Positions 7,496 through 15,960 of a DNA stretch of 39,203 nt are shown piece by piece; the stretch's first letter is position 1, and each line of letters opens with the position of its first letter. Source of the stretch: CAZIKB01 sp964539665 (GTDB taxonomy: Bacteria; Zhuqueibacterota; Zhuqueibacteria; Oceanimicrobiales; Oceanimicrobiaceae); the NCBI GenBank assembly GCA_964539665.1, contig CAZIKB010000057.1, positions 1 through 39,203 of the forward strand, given 5' to 3'. The position numbers and the translations under genes are program-made. The notes under the pieces are model-generated. The model was not told where the DNA came from, searched no databases, and saw only the letters and a list, made by a program, of their open reading frames with translations.

Positions 7496-8287
7496 CTATT
7501 CCGCATTTTTTTCTTTTTTTGCAATATAAGGACTTCTTTCAAATTTTCCTTTTGCATTCAAATATATCATTAACGCTCCGCCAATTATTATCAATCCAAT
7601 ACTAATCAATTGCGCCATAGTCATTCCCAATAATATTTTTGGAGTGTTGCGGTAAAATTCTGTAAAGAATCTACCTGAACCTACCAGGACTAAATATAAA
7701 TTAAACTTAAAGCCGGTGGGAAGTCTCTTTTCACGAATTTTCCAGAGAATGCCAAAAATGGCTAAAAGGATGATCATGTCATAAATGGGCGTTGGATGCA
7801 CCATTTCAGTTGTTGGAATTACGCCTTTGGGAAACGACATCGCCCATGGAACATCGGTTGGAGGACCATAATCCCCGTCCCCTGACAACAAACATCCCAT
7901 TCTTCCAAAAGTTTGCCCTAACGCCAGCATAGGAGCCATAAGGTCACAGGTGAATGGAATAGAAATATTTTTACGGTGAACATACCAGGCTCCCGCTATC
8001 AATCCACCAATCATACCGCCATACCAAACCAATCCTGCTCCTGTGAAAATATATTCTGTCGGGTCCTCAAGAAATCGAGACCATCTTTCAGCTATGAAAT
8101 AAATTCGCGCGCCCAGAAAACCGCCAATCATTGTGGAAATAATCATTCCATTGGCTAAATCCGGATCCAGGTTTTTTCGAAGAATTTCCTTACGCAGCAG
8201 TATTGTGCCAGTTAAGAAGCCAAGCATGGCCATGACGCCAAAGCTGTTGATGGTTATCGGACCAATTTTAAAGAGTTCGGGTATCAT
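7496..8287 (-). CDS. lgt: Prolipoprotein diacylglyceryl transferase Lgt
   Basis: Lgt transfers diacylglyceryl from phosphatidylglycerol to the lipobox cysteine of prelipoproteins in the inner membrane. The 263-residue protein has about seven membrane helices, the Lgt signature GRMGCLLSGDGDYG (about 128-141), the PHPTP-like HPTPIYD stretch (about 164-170) and the SGRFFTEFYR motif with R206 and E210. Where E. coli Lgt has His103 (FHGG), this one has Tyr89 (WYGG), as I recall for other non-proteobacterial members. AAAGGAA precedes the ATG. The lipoprotein encoded at 11141 is a plausible substrate. It stands alone, about 100 bases from the CDF gene and 235 bases from copA. Confidence 0.9.
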   Translation of the reverse strand: MIPELFKIGPITINSFGVMAMLGFLTGTILLRKEILRKNLDPDLANGMIISTMIGGFLGARIYFIAERWSRFLEDPTEYIFTGAGLVWYGGMIGGLIAGAWYVHRKNISIPFTCDLMAPMLALGQTFGRMGCLLSGDGDYGPPTDVPWAMSFPKGVIPTTEMVHPTPIYDMIILLAIFGILWKIREKRLPTGFKFNLYLVLVGSGRFFTEFYRNTPKILLGMTMAQLISIGLIIIGGALMIYLNAKGKFERSPYIAKKEKNAE

Positions 8288-8389
8288 AATTTCCTTTCTT
8301 TTTCCGTAATTTTAATTATTGATTTATTTTAAATTTAACCTTTTATTTGTGAAAATCAAGCATAAGGAAGAGGCATACAAAAGTGAACC

Positions 8390-9298
8390 TCAATTGTCTA
8401 TTCCTTTTACCACATCCCAGGATGTTCTATCTTCTATGGGTTCAACATGTATGGTTACCTGTGTGTTCTTCAATTCTCTTTTGATCTCATCCTCAATGGC
8501 TTCGCACAGATCATGAGCAGTTTGAACTGATGTGGTTCCTGTTAATAAAATATGAAATTCAATGAATCGGTTCGGGCCAGATTTTCTTGTTCGCAAATTA
8601 TGATAATGAATATCCTCTTCAGAATATTCTTTTATAATTTTTTCAATGACTCGAATTTCATTGTCTGGTAATGAAAAATCCATCAATCCACGAAACGAAC
8701 GTTTTATTATATCTATTCCCGATAAAACAATATTTGTAGCCACCAAAAAAGCAATTATTGGATCTATAATGAACAGACCAGTAACTTGTGCAGTAACCAA
8801 TCCAGCGATTACGCCAATGGAAGTCCAAACATCGGTCAGCAGATGTTTGGCATCCGCTTCCAATGTAATTGAGTCATAATTATGCGCCGCAATTAATATA
8901 AATCGCGCCGCTATAAAATTAACGCCTGCAGCGCCCAGAGATATCATTAATCCAATGTTGAGATTTTCGATCGGTTGCGGATGCAGGATTCTCTGTGTAG
9001 CTGTATAACCAATTCCTACTGCAGCGATAAGGATCAAGCCTCCTTCGAGGCCGCTGGAAAAATATTCCGCTTTATCATGCCCATAGGCGTGTCTTGAATC
9101 TGCTGGTCTTGATGCATAATTTAGCAGTATTGCAGCCATAATTGCAGCGGCCAGATTGACCACCGATTCAGCCGCATCACCTAAAAGTCCAACAGAATTT
9201 GTTAAATAATAAGCGGAAAATTTCAGGGATAGAGTTAAAAGGGAAGCACTGACGGACAGGTAAATGACCTGATTTTTATTTTTTAGAAGGTTTTTCAT
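8390..9298 (-). CDS. Cation diffusion facilitator (CDF) family transporter
   Basis: A 302-residue metal/proton antiporter with six membrane helices and a C-terminal cytoplasmic domain (about 205-302). The second half of the membrane site is canonical: KHLLTDVWTS gives H152 and D156. The first half is unusual: in LLGDAAESVVN, D41 is followed four residues later by S45 where Asp is normal, with E44 and N48 nearby. The metal specificity therefore cannot be assigned. The gene starts 15 bases after the stop of the D-threonine aldolase-like gene, so the two are probably co-transcribed. The start context lacks a clear Shine-Dalgarno. Confidence 0.85.
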   Translation of the reverse strand: MKNLLKNKNQVIYLSVSASLLTLSLKFSAYYLTNSVGLLGDAAESVVNLAAAIMAAILLNYASRPADSRHAYGHDKAEYFSSGLEGGLILIAAVGIGYTATQRILHPQPIENLNIGLMISLGAAGVNFIAARFILIAAHNYDSITLEADAKHLLTDVWTSIGVIAGLVTAQVTGLFIIDPIIAFLVATNIVLSGIDIIKRSFRGLMDFSLPDNEIRVIEKIIKEYSEEDIHYHNLRTRKSGPNRFIEFHILLTGTTSVQTAHDLCEAIEDEIKRELKNTQVTIHVEPIEDRTSWDVVKGIDN

Positions 9299-9313
9299 CC
9301 ATGTGCCAATAAG

Positions 9314-10417
9314 TTATAATATTTTACCGCGTCCTTCTATTTTAAAAACTCGCTCAATCCGACCTTTCCGTACGCCAAACATCTCGTCAAACATATTTAC
9401 TACAACGCAAACATGATTGGGAATAATTTGAACTCTTTTGCCAATTTCAAATTTCGAATTTGATTCGATGACGCCATGTTCCTCAGAAAGCCTGGTTATG
9501 GTAACATTTTTATTCACAATTAAACCGTATCCACCTCCATCTGTTCCACTTCTGCCGCGGGGATCCGACGTCAAAGCTTTTTTACCAGCATCAACAATAA
9601 CCCGATTCAGAGTTGGGTTGCTTGTAACCGTTGCAAGAACAGACAACGCACAGTTTTCTAATGCACAAGAAAAATGGTCTATTTGAGTTAAATCATTAAA
9701 AACATAGGTCCCGGGTCGGATTTCAGTTATGCCTTTAACACTTCCGCAATATTGTGCAGTTGGTGTGGACCCGACACTGATAATTTCCATTGTGAAACCA
9801 TTTTGCCTTAAGATATCTGCTGTTTTAACCAAGACAGCGCCTTCCTGGAGCCCGACTTTTTTTATACCTTCTTTGGTAGTTTCATTGTATGAATGTCCCC
9901 CATGAGTCATCAAACCTCGCAGCTTCAGATGCTTTAAATTAATTATGTCATTGGCTAATCGTAAACTCTCTTCACCGGGAAGCACCCCACTTCTGTTTTG
10001 CCCGCAATTGATTTCGATAACTACATCGAGCATTTGCCCTGCTTGTTCCAATGCTGCATTCAAACTCATTGCGCCGAATTTACTATCAACTGCGATACAT
10101 AACTTTATCTTTTTAGAGAGTTCGAGCAAACGTTTAAATTTTTGTTCACCAATGATTTCATTGGCAATCAGGATGTCATCTAAACCAGCGGCAGCAAGCA
10201 CTTCGGCTTCAGCAACTTTCGCACAAGTTACTCCCACGGCTCCGGCTTTCACCTGTATTTTGGCAATATCCGGACATTTGTGAGTTTTGGTATGAGGCCG
10301 TAATCTGATGCCCTGGCTTCTGGCAAATGCCGCCATTTTGGAAATGTTGGTCTCTAGACGGTCTAAATCGACAAGAAGAGAAGGAGTGTCAATTTCTTTA
10401 ATAAGAGCATTTTTCAT
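9314..10417 (-). CDS. D-threonine aldolase / D-serine dehydratase-like PLP enzyme
   Basis: A 367-residue fold-type III PLP protein. The PLP-binding lysine lies in RPHTKTHK (K44), the hallmark of the alanine-racemase-like D-threonine aldolase family. THGGHSY near residue 170 and the phosphate-binding SVGSTPT near 215 follow. The C-terminal domain has IPNHVCVVVN (about 335-344), whose His and Cys are the metal-ligand positions of this family. The reaction is probably retro-aldol cleavage of D-threonine/D-3-hydroxy amino acids, or dehydration of D-serine; sequence alone does not separate them. It appears to be the first gene of a pair with the CDF transporter. Confidence 0.85.
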   Translation of the reverse strand: MKNALIKEIDTPSLLVDLDRLETNISKMAAFARSQGIRLRPHTKTHKCPDIAKIQVKAGAVGVTCAKVAEAEVLAAAGLDDILIANEIIGEQKFKRLLELSKKIKLCIAVDSKFGAMSLNAALEQAGQMLDVVIEINCGQNRSGVLPGEESLRLANDIINLKHLKLRGLMTHGGHSYNETTKEGIKKVGLQEGAVLVKTADILRQNGFTMEIISVGSTPTAQYCGSVKGITEIRPGTYVFNDLTQIDHFSCALENCALSVLATVTSNPTLNRVIVDAGKKALTSDPRGRSGTDGGGYGLIVNKNVTITRLSEEHGVIESNSKFEIGKRVQIIPNHVCVVVNMFDEMFGVRKGRIERVFKIEGRGKIL

Positions 10418-11140
10418 TATTGTTTTTCATTTAAATAATTATAAACAGAGTTATTTTAGTATAATCAATTTTGTTTTGTATTTCAATAATAATTTTTGAT
10501 TGAAGACACTTTATTTTATTATCCCGATAAATTTTGTTTTTTTAGCAAAAATTTTGAAAAGCGTTCTCTATGAAAATTCCTGTGAAAAGTTAAAAGTAAA
10601 ACGTGAAATGAAAATTTTTGAATAGCCTTTCTCCGATTTACTTTCACGTTTACAGACAGCTACAATTGATATATGCCTCTGAGCTTAAGAATGAAGAATA
10701 CATGAATAATATGCGAACTACATAAAAAACAAAAACAGTGTAAAGATAATAATCAACTTTTACCCGAGATTCTGCATTCAATATTATCGACATCTACCCA
10801 TCATTTTTCTTGTAAAAAACAATTTTTTGAAAGGCACTGACATTTTATTTCAAACTGAGTCATTCGAATATACTCAGTTTGAGGTCATTATTTATTAAAT
10901 ATGTTAGCTTTCACGGTGCTTCCTGAAATAAATTCAGGAAACCATGAATCAGCTTAGAATCCTCAACATAACTGACATATTACATGTAAGTCGATTTTTT
11001 TCTTGACAATTAGTTTTTTTTTTGTTAATATCACTTTATCTAAAACTCACTTTTTTGATTTTTCCATGAAGTTAAAAACATTTAATTTTAAAAACGTTAT
11101 TTAAAAATAAATTATATTCTGGAAGGAGGTGAAATCGTAG
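10418..11140. other. Gene-free, structured intergenic region
   Basis: About 720 bases between the divergent D-threonine aldolase-like and lipoprotein genes with no credible ORF. It holds three hairpins: 10596-10653 (GTAAAACGTGAAA with TTTCACGTTTAC, one bulge), 10850-10882 (perfect 11-bp TCAAACTGAGT/ACTCAGTTTGA) and 10905-10953 (TTCCTGAA-ATAAA-TTCAGGAA inside a longer imperfect stem). It also has two copies of an ACTGACAT(T/A)TTA motif (10836, 10971) and a promoter at 11004. The rest is AT-rich with nothing I can name. Confidence 0.6.
11004..11032 (+). promoter_or_regulatory. Promoter of the lipoprotein-LysM operon
   Basis: TTGACA at 11004-11009, a 17-base spacer and TAATAT at 11027-11032. 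The hexamers and spacing are the same as in the promoter at 18056. A start near 11039 would leave a leader of about 100 bases before the ATG at 11141. Confidence 0.65.
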
Positions 11141-11410
11141 ATGAGAAGAACTTCGAAGGTTGTATCGTTTATCGTAATTGCATTATTTGTAATGTCTTTT
11201 TTCTCTTTAATGGGATGTACAAAGCATCCAAATGCAGAACAATTACAGGCATTGGATGAACAAAAAAATGCGGCTCTTGCTGCCGAAAATACCTTAGAGG
11301 ATAAAAGGAGGGAGAAAAGTAAAGTAGAAAGTGAGCTAAATCAGAAACGAAAAGAATTACAGGATACAAAAAACGAACTTGAACAAGTAAAAAAACGACT
11401 TGCTCAGTAA
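11141..11410 (+). CDS. Small coiled-coil lipoprotein
   Basis: An 89-residue lipoprotein: a basic N-terminus, a hydrophobic signal segment (about 8-25) and a lipobox SLMGC with Cys at about residue 27. The mature part is almost entirely one charged coiled coil (about 34-89) rich in Glu, Lys and Gln, ending VKKRLAQ. The ATG has a near-perfect GGAAGGAGGTG upstream, the strongest Shine-Dalgarno in the window, and a consensus-like promoter, so high expression is likely. Size and architecture recall Lpp-type structural lipoproteins, although I see no sequence relation. It shares a transcription unit with the coiled-coil LysM gene 41 bases downstream, suggesting the two act together at the outer membrane-peptidoglycan interface. 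Confidence 0.8.
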   Translation: MRRTSKVVSFIVIALFVMSFFSLMGCTKHPNAEQLQALDEQKNAALAAENTLEDKRREKSKVESELNQKRKELQDTKNELEQVKKRLAQ

Positions 11411-11451
11411 TTGAGATTATTAATCAAACATGAAAAATGAGGAGGGTTAAC

Positions 11452-12300
11452 ATGAAAGTTGTGGCAAAAACTCTCTTTGCCTGTTCTCTGTTGGTGGTTC
11501 TTATTTTGGGAACCGATATCTGTCTTGCTCAAGATCAAGAGATGAAAATGGATGAGTATAATGCTCAGTTACTGGAATGGGCAAATCGTGAACAGACAGC
11601 ACAAGATGAAATTGCCAAATTAAACGGCGAAATAGAATCTTTAAAATCCCAAATTGCAGACATTGATGGACAGACAAAAGATACCTGGGCTGAGATTTAC
11701 AGAACAATTGGGACTGATGAAGCAGGAGTCAATGCATTTCGTACAGAACTCAATAATTTAGACAGGCAATTAAATGCATTAGGTTCTTTATCTCCAGAAG
11801 AACTATTTAAAAGAAGAAAAGAACTTGATGCTATTGAGGCAAAAATTCAGGAGCATAAAACTAACAGGATTGCAGTGTTATCTGAGATGATGGATAAAAT
11901 CGCAACTCTTGAAGGCAAAACTGCTCAACTTCGCGCAAAAATGCCTAAAGGTATGTACGACGAATACATCGTAATCCGCGGAGACTATCTCTGGAAGATC
12001 TCCAAAAAGTCTGATATTTACGGTGATCCCTTACAATGGGTACGCATTTATTCCTACAATCAAGATCAAATACAAGATCCAGATTTAATTTATCCTGATC
12101 GAATATTTAAAATTCACAGAGAAAACGGTCCGAGTGAAGTCTTGGTTGGTCGAGGTGACAATTTATCCAAAATAGCTGGAAGCATGGAAATTTTGGGCGA
12201 TCCGACAAAATGGCGAGAGCTATATGAAGCCAACAAAGCAGTTATTGGCGATGAGCCCAGTTTAATTTATCCATATCAGGTACTAAAAATCCCTCGGTAG
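11452..12300 (+). CDS. Exported coiled-coil protein with two LysM domains
   Basis: I choose the ATG at 11452 (282 residues) because GAGGAGGG lies just before it; an in-frame ATG at 11437 would place that Shine-Dalgarno inside the gene. A signal peptide (about 1-26, ending CLAQ) is followed by a long coiled coil (about 30-160, with a central LKSQIADIDGQ region). Two C-terminal LysM repeats begin VIRGDYLWKISKK and VLVGRGDNLSKIA, and each closes with an IYP-type segment and a final KI strand. LysM domains bind N-acetylglucosamine-containing glycans, so the protein probably grips peptidoglycan while its coiled coil contacts a partner, plausibly the lipoprotein encoded upstream. A strong hairpin ends the unit at 12344-12390. 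Confidence 0.85.
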   Translation: MKVVAKTLFACSLLVVLILGTDICLAQDQEMKMDEYNAQLLEWANREQTAQDEIAKLNGEIESLKSQIADIDGQTKDTWAEIYRTIGTDEAGVNAFRTELNNLDRQLNALGSLSPEELFKRRKELDAIEAKIQEHKTNRIAVLSEMMDKIATLEGKTAQLRAKMPKGMYDEYIVIRGDYLWKISKKSDIYGDPLQWVRIYSYNQDQIQDPDLIYPDRIFKIHRENGPSEVLVGRGDNLSKIAGSMEILGDPTKWRELYEANKAVIGDEPSLIYPYQVLKIPR

Positions 12301-12343
12301 TAATTGATAGCAAATCCACAAGAAGGATAATTTTACATTATAA

Positions 12344-12390
12344 AAAGCAGGTTAAAAGTTTGTTTAAGAACATTACTTTTAACCTGCTTT
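12344..12390 (+). terminator. Terminator of the lipoprotein-LysM unit
   Basis: AAAGCAGGTTAAAAGT (12344-12359) pairs perfectly with ACTTTTAACCTGCTTT (12375-12390) around a 15-base loop. The T tract comes mostly from the end of the stem itself. Confidence 0.8.
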
Positions 12391-12461
12391 ATATTTCAAC
12401 TTACGGATTGAGAACAATATCAAATCAAAGCAGACATGAGATTTTTTCTCTGTTTTTGAAT

Positions 12462-12473
12462 ACTGACATTTTA
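12462..12473 (+). repeat. ACTGACATTTTA motif copy
   Basis: One of three exact copies of this 12-mer (also 10836-10847 and 18104-18115), with a one-base variant at 10971-10982. All are on the plus strand in gene-free stretches ahead of plus-strand genes. The function is unknown. Confidence 0.4.
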
Positions 12474-12492
12474 TCTTACAGCTTGTAAGTAC

Positions 12493-12554
12493 TATAATTA
12501 ATAAGCTCTTGAGTCGTGGGCATGGATATGCCTGCCGATCAGGAGCTTTTTTAT
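12493..12554 (+). ncRNA. Hairpin RNA or attenuator ahead of phoH
   Basis: A perfect TATAAT at 12493-12498 stands just before a hairpin whose base begins at 12503, about where transcription would start. The outer stem AAGCTCTTGA/TCAGGAGCTT (12503-12512 with 12539-12548, one G-U pair) encloses an internal loop (GTCGT opposite GCCGA). The inner stem is GGCAT-GGAT-ATGCC (12519-12532). TTTTTTATT follows. The -35 region is poor (TTTATC). It could be a very short RNA, or a leader attenuator for the phoH cluster starting at 12581. Confidence 0.45.
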
Positions 12555-12580
12555 TAATTCAATCGAAATAAAATTCTACT

Positions 12581-13570
12581 TTGAAGAATTTGGATAAAAT
12601 ACAAAAAAGAATTTCATTGAAGGGTCTTGATCAGTTAAAGCTATTTGGCTATCATGATAATATCCTGAAAAAAATAGAAGAAATTTATAACGCTAAAATT
12701 ATAGCTCGAGGCAGTGAAATTATTTTAGAAGGAGATTTAAAAGAAATCCAAAATCTGCAAAAAATATTTTATGAGCTTATTTTAATGGTGAATAAAGATC
12801 AAAATATTACTGAAAAAGATTTAGAAACTGTAGTTGATTCAATACATGCAATAAAATCACCTGACGACCAAAATTCCACTGCCATAGAATCAGTTATATT
12901 ATATACTAAAGATGGATGCATCAAACCAAAAAGTGTTGGTCAAAAAGCATTTTGTCATTCAACAAGCAAGAATGATATAGTATTTGTTATTGGCCCCGCT
13001 GGTACAGGGAAAACATTTCTGGCGGTGGCTATAGCGGCAGCAGCGCTAAGAGATAAAATAGTAAACAGAATTGTTTTGACCAGACCCGCGGTTGAAGCAG
13101 GTGAAAGTTTGGGTTTTTTACCGGGAGATTTTCGTGAGAAAGTTGATCCGTATCTAAAACCATTTTACGATGCTCTTTATCAAATGGTACCACTTGATAA
13201 ACTTAAAAAATATGCCGAAAAACAGATTATTGAAATTGTACCAATTGCCTACATGCGCGGCCGGACCTTAAACAATGCATTTGTAATATTAGATGAAGCC
13301 CAAAACACCTCCTTTAATCAAATGAAAATGTTTCTGACTCGTTTGGGTGTAAATTCGAAAGCTATTATTACCGGTGATATCACCCAGATTGATTTACCAC
13401 AACCCAAATTGTCCGGTTTAGTCCAAATACAGTCCATTTTAGCTGGAATAGATGGTATTGAATTTATTTATCTGACTGAGCGCGATGTCGTCCGCCACCG
13501 GCTGGTTCGGGAAATAATAAAAGCATATAATATCTACGAAAATAGAGACAATAATAAAAATAATTCTTAA
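12581..13570 (+). CDS. PhoH family ATPase (PhoL/YbeZ type)
   Basis: A 329-residue cytoplasmic protein with an N-terminal KH-like region (about 8-60, ISLKGLDQLKLFGYHDNIL) and a P-loop domain: Walker A GPAGTGKT (about 139-146), Walker B VILDEAQNTS and a GDITQIDLPQ segment. This N-terminal extension and the neighbouring ybeY mark the YbeZ/PhoL type linked to RNA metabolism and ribosome maturation. The start must be TTG at 12581: no in-frame ATG occurs until well inside the conserved region. No Shine-Dalgarno is visible. It is the first gene of the conserved cluster with the HD phosphodiesterase, YbeY and CorC-like protein. Confidence 0.9.
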   Translation: MKNLDKIQKRISLKGLDQLKLFGYHDNILKKIEEIYNAKIIARGSEIILEGDLKEIQNLQKIFYELILMVNKDQNITEKDLETVVDSIHAIKSPDDQNSTAIESVILYTKDGCIKPKSVGQKAFCHSTSKNDIVFVIGPAGTGKTFLAVAIAAAALRDKIVNRIVLTRPAVEAGESLGFLPGDFREKVDPYLKPFYDALYQMVPLDKLKKYAEKQIIEIVPIAYMRGRTLNNAFVILDEAQNTSFNQMKMFLTRLGVNSKAIITGDITQIDLPQPKLSGLVQIQSILAGIDGIEFIYLTERDVVRHRLVREIIKAYNIYENRDNNKNNS

Positions 13571-13584
13571 TTCAGGAGCAGGTT

Positions 13585-15960
13585 TTGTCCAGACTCACTA
13601 AGATAATTGCAACATTTCAAAAAGTCGTTCAAAACGGTCAGAAAATATTACAAGCCCATAAATTCTGGCGCTACACACCTCAAATTCTCATGGGATTAAC
13701 GATTATTATTGCGACCACCCTCATGTTTCCATACCGGCAATCTTTTCAATTTGCCAACTTAAATGAAGGTGATGTATATATCGGTGAAGAAATTATAGCC
13801 CCATTTACATTCCACATAAATAAAAGCGATGAAGAATATAACAGGGATAAAAAAATAGCTGTTGAAAAAGTACCCTTAGTTTTTAACCGTGTCGATTCTA
13901 TTGAACAGATAGCTCTTAAAAACTTCAATAATTTTTTTCAAAGCATTGAAGCGATTCATGCATCCGCATCACCTGATTCTATTAAAATACGCAGGCTTAG
14001 TGATATTCTTAATAATTATCCATCTATAATTATTGAACAGGGAAATATTCCGTTTTTATTAAATAGAGACATAGTCAACACTACTAAACCTGCCAACAAA
14101 AAAATAGACAGGAAGGCTGGCAAGAATGTTTCTCAAATATCACCAGAACCAGAATTTAGTTATGAATCGTTAAAAGATAATCTTAAAATAATCCTGGTAG
14201 ATACTTATGCTATTGGAATTTTAAATACTGCATTCAGTGAAATTCCGGCATATATAATTAAAATATCTTTAATCTCAGCGGGTCAAGAAATCGTAGAGGA
14301 ATTAGAGAATTATTATAATATTGAAAATGTTAAAAGTGTACTATTAGATGATAAACTTCGTCAAATATATCCACAACAAGAAATTGCTGTCAAAATTGGT
14401 TATTCCATCATCACCGCATTTCTACAACCAAATCTGATTAATAACAAATTCGAGACTGATACCCGAATTAACGAAGCTGTGGCAAAAGTACCAATAGCCA
14501 TTGGCACAGTGCTGGCAAAAGAAAGAATCATTGATACGCATGAGCGAATTACCCGGGAGATTTTAGAAAAATTAAATTCTTTAGCTGAGGCAAGAATCGA
14601 AAAAGAAATGCAAGAAGGAGGAGCCAAAATATTATTACCTTATATGGGCAAAATTTTAATTATAAGTCTTGCATTGTCATTCACGGTTATGTTTCTAATT
14701 GTTTCGAGACGGGACATTTTCAATAATGTCAGAAAGATGTTTATGGTTTTCATCATTCTGATGTTAATTATCATATTTACCTATCTTATGAATCAAATTG
14801 GAATATCAAAGTATAAATACCTTATTCCAATATCAATTGCGTCAATGCTTCTGACCATATTTTTTGACACCAGGATGGCTTTTATTGGAACGGTTACTTT
14901 GAGTATTTTAATTGGCGCACTAAGGGGAAATGAATTTGGAATTATGCTCATTTCACTTTTTGTCGGAACAATCTCAATTTTTAGCGTTCGCCATATTCAA
15001 GCGCGCTCCTGGATTCTGAAAGGAATTTTGTTTATTTCGGGCGCTTATTTGCTTTCAATTGCATCGCTGGAATTTTTAAGAAACCCAGACTTTATTAATC
15101 GTGAAGATCTTATGTATGGCATGATAAACGGCGCCTTATCTCCAGCGCTGACTTACTGGTTAATGATTATATTTGAATATGTATTTCAAATGACCACGGA
15201 TTCTACTCTATTGGAACTGTCAGATTTGAATAAACCGCTGCTTCGACAAATGGCTATTCGTGCACCGGGAACCAATCATCACAGCATTATGGTAGGAAAT
15301 CTATCCGAATCTGCAGCAGAAGCAATAGGAGCCAATGCACTGTTAGCCCGGGTCGCGTCGTATTACCATGATATTGGTAAAATGGATATGCCAGACTATT
15401 TTGTTGAAAATCAAAAGGGCGGTAAAAATCCACACGAGAAACTTACACCGAATATGAGTTGTCTGATTTTAATTAATCATATTAAACGAGGTTTAGAAAT
15501 AGCTGAAGAATATAATTTACCCATTGAAATTCGAAATTTCATTCCACAACATCATGGAACAAATTTAATCAGTTATTTTTATAATAAAGCATTAGAACAT
15601 AAAGATGACACGGAAATAAATGAATCTGATTTTCGCTATCCTGGTCCTAAGCCACAGACCAGGGAAACCGCTATAGTCATGTTAGCAGATACAGTAGAAG
15701 CAGGGTCTCGAACCCTGAAAGATCCTACAGTCAGCAGAATACGAAGTCTGGTCAACTCATTTGTTCAGGAAAGGTTAACAGGTTCCGAATTAGATGAATG
15801 CCAATTAACCCTTAAAGATTTGAAACATATCAAGGACAGCTTTGTTAATAATCTGACCGGCATTTTCCATGGAAGGATTGAATATCCGGACCAGGATAAT
15901 AAACTATTTAGAAAGAAAGTAAAGATGTCTGTCGAGAAACTTGTTGAAAATTCTCACTAA
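13585..15960 (+). CDS. 7TMR-HD family cyclic-di-AMP phosphodiesterase (PgpH/YqfF-like)
   Basis: A 791-residue membrane enzyme. An N-terminal helix (about 34-50) is followed by a large extracytoplasmic 7TMR-HDED domain (about 55-345), seven membrane helices (about 350-540) and a cytoplasmic HD domain. The HD motif includes NHHSIMVGNLSESA, the His-Asp pair in YYHDIGKMD and downstream QHHGTNLISYFY, as in PgpH, which hydrolyses c-di-AMP. A TTG start is supported by AGGAG 6 bases upstream. The stop overlaps the start of ybeY by 20 bases, indicating translational coupling. Length and domain order are normal. The substrate is inferred from the family. Confidence 0.9.
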   Translation: MSRLTKIIATFQKVVQNGQKILQAHKFWRYTPQILMGLTIIIATTLMFPYRQSFQFANLNEGDVYIGEEIIAPFTFHINKSDEEYNRDKKIAVEKVPLVFNRVDSIEQIALKNFNNFFQSIEAIHASASPDSIKIRRLSDILNNYPSIIIEQGNIPFLLNRDIVNTTKPANKKIDRKAGKNVSQISPEPEFSYESLKDNLKIILVDTYAIGILNTAFSEIPAYIIKISLISAGQEIVEELENYYNIENVKSVLLDDKLRQIYPQQEIAVKIGYSIITAFLQPNLINNKFETDTRINEAVAKVPIAIGTVLAKERIIDTHERITREILEKLNSLAEARIEKEMQEGGAKILLPYMGKILIISLALSFTVMFLIVSRRDIFNNVRKMFMVFIILMLIIIFTYLMNQIGISKYKYLIPISIASMLLTIFFDTRMAFIGTVTLSILIGALRGNEFGIMLISLFVGTISIFSVRHIQARSWILKGILFISGAYLLSIASLEFLRNPDFINREDLMYGMINGALSPALTYWLMIIFEYVFQMTTDSTLLELSDLNKPLLRQMAIRAPGTNHHSIMVGNLSESAAEAIGANALLARVASYYHDIGKMDMPDYFVENQKGGKNPHEKLTPNMSCLILINHIKRGLEIAEEYNLPIEIRNFIPQHHGTNLISYFYNKALEHKDDTEINESDFRYPGPKPQTRETAIVMLADTVEAGSRTLKDPTVSRIRSLVNSFVQERLTGSELDECQLTLKDLKHIKDSFVNNLTGIFHGRIEYPDQDNKLFRKKVKMSVEKLVENSH

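Noticed and set aside
11437..11451. Earlier ATG for the LysM protein
   Set aside because: It would place the ribosome binding site inside the gene and add four residues to a normal signal peptide.
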